Assembly (NCBI RefSeq): GCF_014192335.1
Contig: NZ_JACHXU010000006.1
Coordinates: 248,001 to 312,000, forward strand
Reading direction: 5' to 3'
Source: Aporhodopirellula rubra
GTDB lineage: Bacteria; Planctomycetota; Planctomycetia; Pirellulales; Pirellulaceae
Length of the DNA stretch: 64,000 nucleotides
The notes beneath the pieces were generated by a model that was not told the DNA's origin, made no database searches, and saw only the letters and a list, made by a program, of their open reading frames with translations. The number at the start of each line of letters is the position of its first letter. The first letter of the stretch is position 1. Shown piece by piece: positions 56,794 to 64,000 of this stretch. The position numbers and the translations under genes were made by a program.

Positions 56794-58854
56794 ATGCCAC
56801 GCTTTTTCAGCCGCGTTCGCCCTTGCCGCATTCCCTGCTCGAACCTCGCTCGGAACTTAGCCGCGACCTACGTGCTGGTGTTTCTCGTCTTTTCGATCCG
56901 CCCCGCCGACGCCGCGGAATCGCAACCGCCACGTCTGGACACCCGGTCACGACAAGCCATCACGGCGATCAGCGTCAGCATGCGAAAGGCGGGCGAACAG
57001 TTCAACGCGGGACAATTCGAGGAGTCCGCCCGCTCGCTCGAAAAGGCGATGAACCAGGTCGACGTTGCCGTCCGCGCCGGTTCGCCAGAACTGTACGACG
57101 TCCTGCTCCCCAAAATGCAACGCATTGTCGACGCGCGCGTGCTGATTGAACTCGAAGGAGTTGCGATCTCGCCGTTTCAGCCGCCGCAACGCCCCGACGC
57201 TGTCGCGACGTCGATGCCAACAACCTCAGCCGAACAACCGGCGTCCGGCAACGGCACAACCGCGACTCCTATGTTGAACCCGTTTAGCGCCGAAAACACG
57301 GGAGTCAGTTTTGTAAAACAGGTCGCACCGATTCTCGCCGGCAAATGCGGCGGGTGTCATATCCGCGGCAGCAAAGGTGGCTTCTCTCTCGCCACATTCG
57401 CGGAACTGATGAAAGGACCACCCGAAGGCGTCGTGATTTTCGCCGGTGACACGATCGGCAGCCGCCTGATCGAAACCATCAAAACGGGCGACATGCCTCG
57501 CGGCGGCGGCAAAGTCACCCCCATCGAACTGGCTATCCTGGAACGGTGGATCAACGAGGGCGCCAAATTCGACGGCAACGATCCGTCCGTCCAACTGACC
57601 AGCCTCACGCCGGCGACGTCGGCCCCCGCCGCAACCCCAACGGCAACACCGGAAATGTCACCGACTCCCAAAGCCGGCACGCCCACGGGCAAAGAAACGG
57701 TCGACTTTGCCAGCCAAATCGCCCCCGTTCTGGTCGCCAATTGCTCCGGTTGCCACATCAGTGCGATGCAGGCTCGTGGTGGCTTGCAGATGGATACCCT
57801 CGCACGACTCTTCCGTGGCGGTGACAGCGGCCCGATCGTCCAACCGGGACGAGGCGAAGCCAGCCTCCTGGTGAAGAAACTCCGTGGCACCGAAGGCGAC
57901 CGCATGCCCGCCGGTGGACGACCGCCTTTGAAAGACGAGGAGATTCAACTGATCTCGAAATGGATCGAGGAAGGCGCAACGATCGATCCAAACCTTCGTG
58001 AAGAATCACTCGACACGATGTCTCAAAAAGCATGGCTCGCCGCAGCCACGGACGCGGAAGTTACCGCGCGGCGCGCCGAAATCGCGATGCGAGACTTCAG
58101 CCTCGCGGGCGGAACGCCTGACCGTTTGGCGAACCACACCTCCGACCATTTCGCACTCTGGGGCGACGTGCCTTCGGCAACGCTCGAACTGGTCGCCGAC
58201 CAAGCCGAAGCGGCTCTACAACGAGCCTCCATGATTTTGCCCGCCACGGATCTTGCGTCCAAAGGCGACGCGGCCGAATCGTTCTTTGGCGGTCGCGCGT
58301 CCATCTATGTCATGCCGCGACGTTACGACTACAGCGAATTCGCTCAGATGGTGGAACGCCGCAGCCTTCCTTCGGATTGGGAATCGCACTGGTCCTACGA
58401 CGGAATCCAGGCCTATGTCGCCGTGGTCGCATCGCCTAGCGACGAGGAACAGGAAATCGCGGATCGACTCGTCGCACCCATCGCCAGCCTCGCCGTCCGC
58501 AGCCGCGCCGCCTCCGTCCCGAGATGGTTCTCCGACGGCCTCGGCAAAGTCGTCGCCTCCTCGGACACCAAACGCGACCGCGACGAACTGGCCCGCATCC
58601 AATCCGAACTCGTCACCGCGGTGGGCAGCCTGAAATCCGGCAAAGACTTCTTCGCCGGAAAGCTCGCTCCCGAGCGAGCCGACCTGATCGCCGCTGCCGT
58701 TTGCGACTCCTTCCTCACGCGGCAGAAACGACGCGGCTTCGACACCGTCATCCGCCATCTCTCCGAAGGCAAAAAGTTCAACGACGCGTTTCTCGCGGGC
58801 ATGGGCGTGTCCCCGACGGACTACTTTGACGCTTGGCTTCAATGGGTGAAATAA
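56794..58854 (+). CDS. Secreted protein with two planctomycete-type cytochrome c modules
   Basis: The 686-residue protein has a signal peptide (ATYVLVFLVFSIRPADAA) and two CxxCH heme sites: CGGCH at ~185 and CSGCH at ~317. Each is followed ~60 residues later by a Met (MPRGGGK; MPAGGRPPL) and an ERWINEGAKFD/SKWIEEGATID helix, the PSCyt1-type module. The C-terminal ~270 residues resemble a peptidase-like or sugar-binding domain without HExxH. It should be a periplasmic electron carrier, possibly fused to a hydrolase of unknown kind. ATG 56794. Confidence 0.88.
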   Translation: MPRFFSRVRPCRIPCSNLARNLAATYVLVFLVFSIRPADAAESQPPRLDTRSRQAITAISVSMRKAGEQFNAGQFEESARSLEKAMNQVDVAVRAGSPELYDVLLPKMQRIVDARVLIELEGVAISPFQPPQRPDAVATSMPTTSAEQPASGNGTTATPMLNPFSAENTGVSFVKQVAPILAGKCGGCHIRGSKGGFSLATFAELMKGPPEGVVIFAGDTIGSRLIETIKTGDMPRGGGKVTPIELAILERWINEGAKFDGNDPSVQLTSLTPATSAPAATPTATPEMSPTPKAGTPTGKETVDFASQIAPVLVANCSGCHISAMQARGGLQMDTLARLFRGGDSGPIVQPGRGEASLLVKKLRGTEGDRMPAGGRPPLKDEEIQLISKWIEEGATIDPNLREESLDTMSQKAWLAAATDAEVTARRAEIAMRDFSLAGGTPDRLANHTSDHFALWGDVPSATLELVADQAEAALQRASMILPATDLASKGDAAESFFGGRASIYVMPRRYDYSEFAQMVERRSLPSDWESHWSYDGIQAYVAVVASPSDEEQEIADRLVAPIASLAVRSRAASVPRWFSDGLGKVVASSDTKRDRDELARIQSELVTAVGSLKSGKDFFAGKLAPERADLIAAAVCDSFLTRQKRRGFDTVIRHLSEGKKFNDAFLAGMGVSPTDYFDAWLQWVK

Positions 58855-58954
58855 CCTCGTTTCTCCTTGCCGAATCGCCGCGAGCGCTCTCCCGCCGGGC
58901 CCCGATCGCTATCGCCAAAACGTCGCAGATGGCTTTCTAGCCCAAGCCGTTTTG

Positions 58955-58979
58955 CTGAGATTATGATAAAAAATCTCAG
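58955..58979. promoter_or_regulatory. Inverted repeat upstream of galK
   Basis: CTGAGATT-ATGATAAAA-AATCTCAG is a perfect 8-bp inverted repeat centred ~120 bases before the galK start. GAGATTATGAT within it recurs upstream of the beta-helix gene (60391-60401). TATGAT (58962-58967) could be a -10 box. Confidence 0.4.
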
Positions 58980-59084
58980 GACGATTCTTCACAAAATCGC
59001 CCTTACCTCCTCCCCACCACTCCAATGGCGGGTATTTTAGAGGGGCAAAAACTACGCGAGAGCACCGGAAACGAGAAGCCATTC

Positions 59085-60299
59085 ATGACCACAACCGAAA
59101 ACGACACTGCAACCGAAACTCTCTCTGAACTCGCCGCCCGCGTTAGCGAAACTCACAAAAAACGATACGGGCGCTCTCCCGAATTCATCGTCGCCGCCCC
59201 TGGCCGGGTGAATTTGATTGGTGAACACATCGATTACAACGACGGATTCGTACTGCCAATGGCGATCGAACGATACGTCGTCATGGCGGGGTCGCGACCG
59301 GACGACGCCGATGAGGCTCAGTCTCAATATCACAGCATCAGCATGGACTCGAGTGCCCTTCTCACCAGCACTGACAGCCCCGGCAGCAATCCGTCCGCAC
59401 CGGGCTGGGCCTGCTACGTCCAAGGTGTTTTGGCCGGATTCCAAAAGCCCGGTCGCGAAACTCCCGTGTTGAACGTGAGCTTTGATTCGACCGTCCCACT
59501 CGGTGGCGGTTTGTCCAGCAGCGCGGCACTCGAGGTCGCCACCGCAACCCTGCTCGAGGCCGCCACGTCGACCACACTTGATATGCGAGAGAAGGCTCTC
59601 ATCTGCCAAAAGGCCGAACACGATTACGCCGGAGTCCCCTGCGGGATCATGGATCAATTCAGCAGCGTGTTCGGTAAATCCGGTGAACTCATGCTACTCG
59701 ATTGCCGCTCCCAAGAAATCACGGCTGTCCCTTTCGGTAGCGATGACATCACCCTGTTGATTACCAACAGCAACGTCAAACATGAACTCAACGGTGGTGA
59801 GTATGCCGAACGACGATCGCAATGCGACTCGGCCTTGAAAAAGATCGGCAAGTCGACCTGGCGAGACATTTCCATCGACGACGTCGAAGCCGCCCGCGAT
59901 CAACTCAGCGAACCTGAATACAAACGGGCCCGACACGTTGTCGGCGAGATCGAACGAACCACGCAAGCCGCCGATGCAATCTCGGCAGGACGATGGGAAG
60001 AAGTCGGCGAACTCATGTACGCCAGCCACGACTCGCTCAGCGATGATTTCGAGGTCAGTTGTGACGAACTCGATTTGCTCGTCGATCTCGCCCGGGGCAT
60101 TAACTCCGAAGGAGGCGTGATCGGCTCGCGGATGACCGGTGGCGGATTCGGTGGCTGCACGGTGACGTTGGTTAAAAAGGATTCCGCCCCGGCGTTGATC
60201 GACGCATTGATCACCCGATACAAAGCCGAAACCGGCGTCGAGCCTTCCTGCTTTACCAGCCGCCCGGCCCTCGGCGCTCACATCCTGCCGACCTCCTAA
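59085..60299 (+). CDS. galK: Galactokinase GalK
   Basis: GalK phosphorylates galactose to galactose-1-phosphate in the Leloir pathway. The 404-residue GHMP kinase has the galactokinase signature GRVNLIGEHIDYNDG (~39-53), the ATP loop VPLGGGLSSSAALEVA and GSRMTGGGFGGCTV near the C-terminus. ATG 59085 is chosen because it gives the family start; ATG 59025 would add 20 residues. No gal epimerase or transferase gene is nearby. Confidence 0.95.
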   Translation: MTTTENDTATETLSELAARVSETHKKRYGRSPEFIVAAPGRVNLIGEHIDYNDGFVLPMAIERYVVMAGSRPDDADEAQSQYHSISMDSSALLTSTDSPGSNPSAPGWACYVQGVLAGFQKPGRETPVLNVSFDSTVPLGGGLSSSAALEVATATLLEAATSTTLDMREKALICQKAEHDYAGVPCGIMDQFSSVFGKSGELMLLDCRSQEITAVPFGSDDITLLITNSNVKHELNGGEYAERRSQCDSALKKIGKSTWRDISIDDVEAARDQLSEPEYKRARHVVGEIERTTQAADAISAGRWEEVGELMYASHDSLSDDFEVSCDELDLLVDLARGINSEGGVIGSRMTGGGFGGCTVTLVKKDSAPALIDALITRYKAETGVEPSCFTSRPALGAHILPTS

Positions 60300-60390
60300 T
60301 CGACTCGGCCGTTTCGCTTCGTCGACTCTCATCGCGCGTGAAACTCGGTACCTGGCCTCGTTCTTTCCAGAACCGGCAAAGTTTCCCAGC

Positions 60391-60408
60391 GAGATTATGA
60401 TTATTTAC
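60391..60408 (+). promoter_or_regulatory. Element shared with the galK upstream region
   Basis: GAGATTATGATTATTTAC repeats the 11-mer GAGATTATGAT found before galK. It lies ~170 bases before the beta-helix protein start. Confidence 0.35.
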
Positions 60409-60561
60409 TAAATCCGATTCAATCGTTTCCATCGGATTCCGATACAGAAGATGGGGCCAAGATCCCCCGCTTGCTGGTCGATAGAACAGCGAGGCTCTGA
60501 ACAGACTGCCCGGACCAACGTCTGGGGACTGATTCCCTCGTACGCGATTCCGGAAACAACC

Positions 60562-62919
60562 GTGCACGAACTTCAACGACAACTCGTTCGATGCTTCCTG
60601 CTGTTGGGATGCTGCTTGCTCCCCGATATCTCTGCCGCGCAGTCGCAATGGCGGGTGGGAGAACCAGCCTACGATTCCGCCCAATCGGACAAGCTCTATC
60701 GCGCGTACATCTCACTAGGCGCACGCCCCAGCGATGAAGACATCCGCCTGCATACGGACATGTTTATTCCGTTGATGTCCAACGACGAGAATCTGTTGTT
60801 CGCGGACGTCCGAGGACAATTCGCCGATGTCGGTGGCGGCGAAGGCAACGCGGGGCTTGCGTTTCGACACCTTTTTAATGACGAATGGATCTGGGGCGGC
60901 TACGGCTTCTATGACCTCAAACAATCCGGCAACGGCAATTGGTTCTCTCAAGGGACACTCGGAACAGAACTCCTGAGCGCCCGCTTTGACTTCCGCGGAA
61001 ATCTCTACATTCCGGAATCCGGTTCGGAAGAAGTCATTGCTCCGACCGCCGTCATCACCAACGGAAACCTAGTCGTCCAGAACAACGAGGAACGCGCCTA
61101 CCACGGCTTTGATCTCGAAGCGGGAGCGCTACTGTGGAGGACACCGAATTGGTGCGACAGCGAAATCCGCGGGTTCGCGGGGACTTACTACTTCGATACC
61201 GACTCCAGTAACGCTCGCACCGTCGCGGGACCGCGGGTGCGCGCCGAATGGCGTTCGTATGATTTGCCGTGGATGGGACAAGACTCTCGCCTAACCGTTG
61301 GCGCCCAATATCAACACGACGATGTTCGTGGCGGACAGACCGCAGCGATCCTCATGATGCGGCTTCCTCTCGGCACTGATCGCGGGCGAACGCGACGCCG
61401 AACCTACATGCAACGGCGAATGACCGACGTCATCGTTCGCGACATCGACGTCGTCACCCGACCGACGCCAACGCCCGGCGGTGAAGAAGTAGCTCTGCAC
61501 GCGGAACAGAACTTCGCAATCGGATCGGTCACCATTCTCGACGCCGACACCGACGATCTCGCCGCAACGGTCGCCGCAGCAACCACCGACACCGTCATCA
61601 TCGATGGCGGCGCAGGCGAAGTAACGACCACCGACTCGATCGTCGTCCAAACGGGTCAAAACCTGCTCGGAGGCGGGTTCATGGTTAAGGGAGCCGACAC
61701 GGGCGTCACCGCAACCATCGGAACACCGACACTACTTTATGGCAGTGACGAAACCCAATCGGTAATCGTCGCCACCGACAACACTCGCATCGGCCATTTC
61801 GAGATCGAAGGCGGCCTTCACGGCATCTCGAGTTTCAACGGTGCTTCCTACGACGATCTCGCCAACGTTCAAATCTTCAGCAACGGTGTCTTCGACGCCA
61901 ACGGCGGCGGATTCCGATTCGCGGCGTTGGATTCCGCCAGCTCTCTGAGCCTCAACCGCGCCTATTTCAACACAGGAGCCGGATTCGAAATTGACGACAA
62001 CAACGCAACCCTGACGCAAAATACCTCTCAGGACAACGCAAACTCTGGGTTCTATCTAACATCCAACAGCGGGGCTTTGTCGACAAACCGCGCGATGGAA
62101 AACGGTGAATATGGATTCGTCATCGGTGCTAACGATGGGACGGTGACCGAAAACGAAGCCACCGAAAACACTTTCGCCGGTTTCGCAGTCATCTACAACG
62201 AAGGCCTTTTCAATAAAAACGAATCCACCGACAACGCCTCCGAAGGGTTCCGCATCACGACGAACAATGGCACCGTGAGCGATAACTTTGCCTTCGACAA
62301 CTTCCTCGACGGGTTCTGGTTCGCAGACAACTTTGACACCATCAGCGACAACACATCGTACGAAAACTACGGAAACGGATTCGTGTTTAACGACAGTAAC
62401 GGCACCATCGTCGACAACTACTCGGGACGAAACTCGTTTGCCGGCTTCGTGTTCGGAAACAACTTCGGCGACTTTAACGACAACTCCTCCCACCAAAACG
62501 GATCCGACGGCTTCGATTTCTCAAACAACGCCGGAACGATGACCGGAAACAGTGCAATCGGAAACACCGACGACGGATACGACTTCTCCTACAACCTCTC
62601 AACCTTCAGCGGCAACTTTGCAATCAACAACCGAAACGACGGTTTCCAATTCTACGGCAACAATGACCAGATGACGGGTAACAACGCGACCGACAATGCT
62701 GAGGACGGATATTACTTCAACCAAAACAACGGCCTGTTCGACGGAAACTTCGCATCCGGAAACTACGACGACGGAATCGACATGGTCGAGAACACCGCGA
62801 CAGGAACCGTCTCCAACAACATCTCCGTCGATAACCGCGACCAGGGCTACACCGGCACCAACAACGGCACCACGTCCGGCAACTCAGGCTCCGGCAACGC
62901 TGGCGGCGATACGTTCTAA
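60562..62919 (+). CDS. Inverse-autotransporter barrel with C-terminal beta-helix repeats
   Basis: The 785-residue product has a signal peptide (LVRCFLLLGCCLLPDISAA), an N-terminal beta-barrel domain (~30-270; FADVRGQFADVGGGEGNAGL, AFRHLFNDEWIWGGYGFYD) of the intimin/invasin 'inverse autotransporter' type, and a passenger. The passenger's last ~350 residues are ~15 imperfect repeats of about 23 residues (pattern GTx-(S/T)-x-N-x-A-x-x-N-x-x-x-G-F-x-F), as in right-handed beta-helix NosD-like proteins. It should be an outer-membrane-anchored surface protein, perhaps for adhesion or glycan binding. GTG 60562 is chosen because it begins the signal peptide, with GGAAA upstream. Confidence 0.8.
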   Translation: MHELQRQLVRCFLLLGCCLLPDISAAQSQWRVGEPAYDSAQSDKLYRAYISLGARPSDEDIRLHTDMFIPLMSNDENLLFADVRGQFADVGGGEGNAGLAFRHLFNDEWIWGGYGFYDLKQSGNGNWFSQGTLGTELLSARFDFRGNLYIPESGSEEVIAPTAVITNGNLVVQNNEERAYHGFDLEAGALLWRTPNWCDSEIRGFAGTYYFDTDSSNARTVAGPRVRAEWRSYDLPWMGQDSRLTVGAQYQHDDVRGGQTAAILMMRLPLGTDRGRTRRRTYMQRRMTDVIVRDIDVVTRPTPTPGGEEVALHAEQNFAIGSVTILDADTDDLAATVAAATTDTVIIDGGAGEVTTTDSIVVQTGQNLLGGGFMVKGADTGVTATIGTPTLLYGSDETQSVIVATDNTRIGHFEIEGGLHGISSFNGASYDDLANVQIFSNGVFDANGGGFRFAALDSASSLSLNRAYFNTGAGFEIDDNNATLTQNTSQDNANSGFYLTSNSGALSTNRAMENGEYGFVIGANDGTVTENEATENTFAGFAVIYNEGLFNKNESTDNASEGFRITTNNGTVSDNFAFDNFLDGFWFADNFDTISDNTSYENYGNGFVFNDSNGTIVDNYSGRNSFAGFVFGNNFGDFNDNSSHQNGSDGFDFSNNAGTMTGNSAIGNTDDGYDFSYNLSTFSGNFAINNRNDGFQFYGNNDQMTGNNATDNAEDGYYFNQNNGLFDGNFASGNYDDGIDMVENTATGTVSNNISVDNRDQGYTGTNNGTTSGNSGSGNAGGDTF
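61940..62890 (+). repeat. ~69-bp coding repeat (beta-helix passenger)
   Basis: About 15 imperfect units of ~69 bases encode the beta-helix rungs. Each has N-x-x-x-G-F/Y at the turn. The units are diverged at the DNA level, so they are an old repeat. Confidence 0.75.
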
Positions 62920-63454
62920 ACCACCGTATCAACCTGAACCCAATGCAATAACGGCCCGCCAATTCCGGCCTTCCCGATCCCCCTGTAAAAACACACGCGG
63001 GAACGCGTTCGCACCAACGACTACCCAAAACGCCCTTGCGAACCAGCAAAACTCAGGGTAGCCATTCAATGGCATTGAGAAGAAATGCTTGGCGAGCGTC
63101 GGAAATCCAGATTGCGAATCACATCAAAAGGGGGCGCACACAACCGAATGGATTGATCAAGACTCTCGCAACCCAGCGGAACTCGCAGTACGGATCGACT
63201 TTGACCGAGTCGTCAGCATTGATCCGCATCGGCAAATGATCCGCGTTGGACTGCCACGTCAACAACCGCCCAACGCAGCCCGAGCAATCGGTCCGAGCAA
63301 CGAGTCAACCGACCAGGCGACCACAACCGGCAGACCTCCACTCGCACGTGCGTTTCTCGCATACGCCCGCCGGCCCAGGTTAGAATAGCATCCGTCGATC
63401 ATCCTACGCTGACCGACGTTGGAGCCCTAACCAATTGTCACGAGGTCGCCCAAG
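62920..63454. other. Intergenic region before the LamG-like gene
   Basis: About 535 bases. Frames at 63036-63239 and 63089-63388 have no motif and no convincing ribosome site. No promoter or hairpin stood out. Confidence 0.4.
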
Positions 63455-64000
63455 ATGAATCGATCATTCATTCTGCTGCCATTGCTCCTCTGCATGCCGA
63501 TATCGGCCATCTCGGTCCAGGCGGACGATGAATTGGAACGATCACACAAAGGCGAACTCCTCTTCGAAGAGCTATTCATCGAGATGGCTCCTCGCTTATC
63601 AACCGGCGTCGGAGACTGGCAAATCGTTGACCGGGAATTCATCAAAGGCAAGGAGCTCGCCAAAAACAAACACACCGCTTTCCGCAAATTCCTCCTCAAT
63701 CACCAAGACGTCATCTATCAATTCGATGTCAGGTTTGAAGGCGATTCGTACGCCAAACTGCTAATCAACTACGATCTGGTGCACCTCGCGAACTGCGTTA
63801 TCAAACCCACCGAGATCTCGATCACCAAACTCGGTGAATCCAAGAAGCGTCAATTGATGTCCGATGCGGCACGAAAGAAAGGATTGCCCATTGAGGAAGG
63901 ACCTTGGCAAAAAAAGAATATTCTCCTCGAGTCTCAGAAACTAAACCTCGCCATCGGTCAGTGGCATACCGTCACCGTCGAAATCGTCGGCGATCAACTC
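63455..64000 (+). CDS. Secreted LamG/DUF1080-like protein, 5' part
   Basis: The frame is open to the right edge (182 residues visible). The signal peptide is SFILLPLLLCMPISAISVQA. The visible part has GDWQIVDREFIKGKELAKNK, then YQFDVRFEGDSYAKLLINYD and QWHTVTVEIVGDQL. This is the order of 3-keto-disaccharide-hydrolase/DUF1080-like (concanavalin-type) domains common in planctomycetes, which bind or cleave glycans. No catalytic residue can be fixed from the partial sequence. ATG 63455. Confidence 0.75.
   Translation, partial: MNRSFILLPLLLCMPISAISVQADDELERSHKGELLFEELFIEMAPRLSTGVGDWQIVDREFIKGKELAKNKHTAFRKFLLNHQDVIYQFDVRFEGDSYAKLLINYDLVHLANCVIKPTEISITKLGESKKRQLMSDAARKKGLPIEEGPWQKKNILLESQKLNLAIGQWHTVTVEIVGDQL

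Noticed and set aside
63089-63388. 99-codon frame before the LamG-like gene
   Set aside because: It starts at TTG with only a weak ribosome site and has a Pro/Arg-rich shadow-like tail.

Overview
The window looks like a chromosomal segment of a planctomycete, most likely a Rhodopirellula-like member of the Pirellulaceae. This rests on gene content: a sulfatase, a protein with two planctomycete-type cytochrome c modules, two Hanks-type kinases fused to membrane segments, many family-specific proteins of unknown role, long spacers and few strong Shine-Dalgarno sites. It is inferred from protein families, not from a marker gene. No rRNA operon, insertion sequence, prophage or CRISPR array was seen.

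Layout. 0-4.3 kb: the 3' part of an FtsQ-like gene, a GNAT-nitrilase fusion, then queC and a YhaM-type HD nuclease on the minus strand. 4.5-7.5 kb: a Ser/Thr kinase and a sigma-like protein with an SG-rich tandem repeat. 7.8-12.5 kb: flagellar genes flhA-flhF, a small membrane protein and a FliA-type sigma factor. 12.6-17.5 kb: a glycosyltransferase carrying an in-frame repeat element, a Cys-less thioredoxin-fold lipoprotein, small unknown genes and csrA with a structured leader. 17.9 kb: tRNA-Glu(UUC) and its terminator. 18-22 kb: a PQQ-propeller protein, cardiolipin synthase and a His-rich lipoprotein.

22.3-29.8 kb is the most accessory-looking part. A NACHT-type STAND ATPase lies opposite an XRE regulator with an acyltransferase-like second domain. 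This is followed by a translationally coupled minus-strand trio: a FeeM/GNAT-like acyltransferase, a SAM methyltransferase and a short LuxE/PaaK-like ligase. The trio resembles a small acyl-metabolite or signal pathway with its own regulator. A structured 0.76-kb gap of unknown content follows.

30.5-45.6 kb: K+ channel, hisA, sulfatase, lspA, an MMPL transporter and a sugar isomerase preceded by a short promoter-terminator unit. Then come a SET-domain protein, a NifS-fold enzyme without the catalytic Cys, queF and queE head to head, a DUF2752 protein, an aminotransferase and a DUF2760 protein. 45.6-64 kb: a YjfB-like motility protein, a second kinase, a 1456-residue protein of unknown role, a Lys-rich histone-H1-like protein, ettA, guaA, a diheme protein, galK, an inverse-autotransporter/beta-helix protein and the start of a secreted LamG/DUF1080-like protein.

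Functional links: queC, queE and queF supply three of the steps from GTP-derived precursors to preQ1 for queuosine tRNA modification, but lie 38 kb apart. The flagellar cluster, FliA and CsrA fit coordinated control of motility. A dispersed GGGCA-rich palindromic element occurs at four places in the first 13 kb, once inside a coding sequence. All calls were made by reading; no database search was run.
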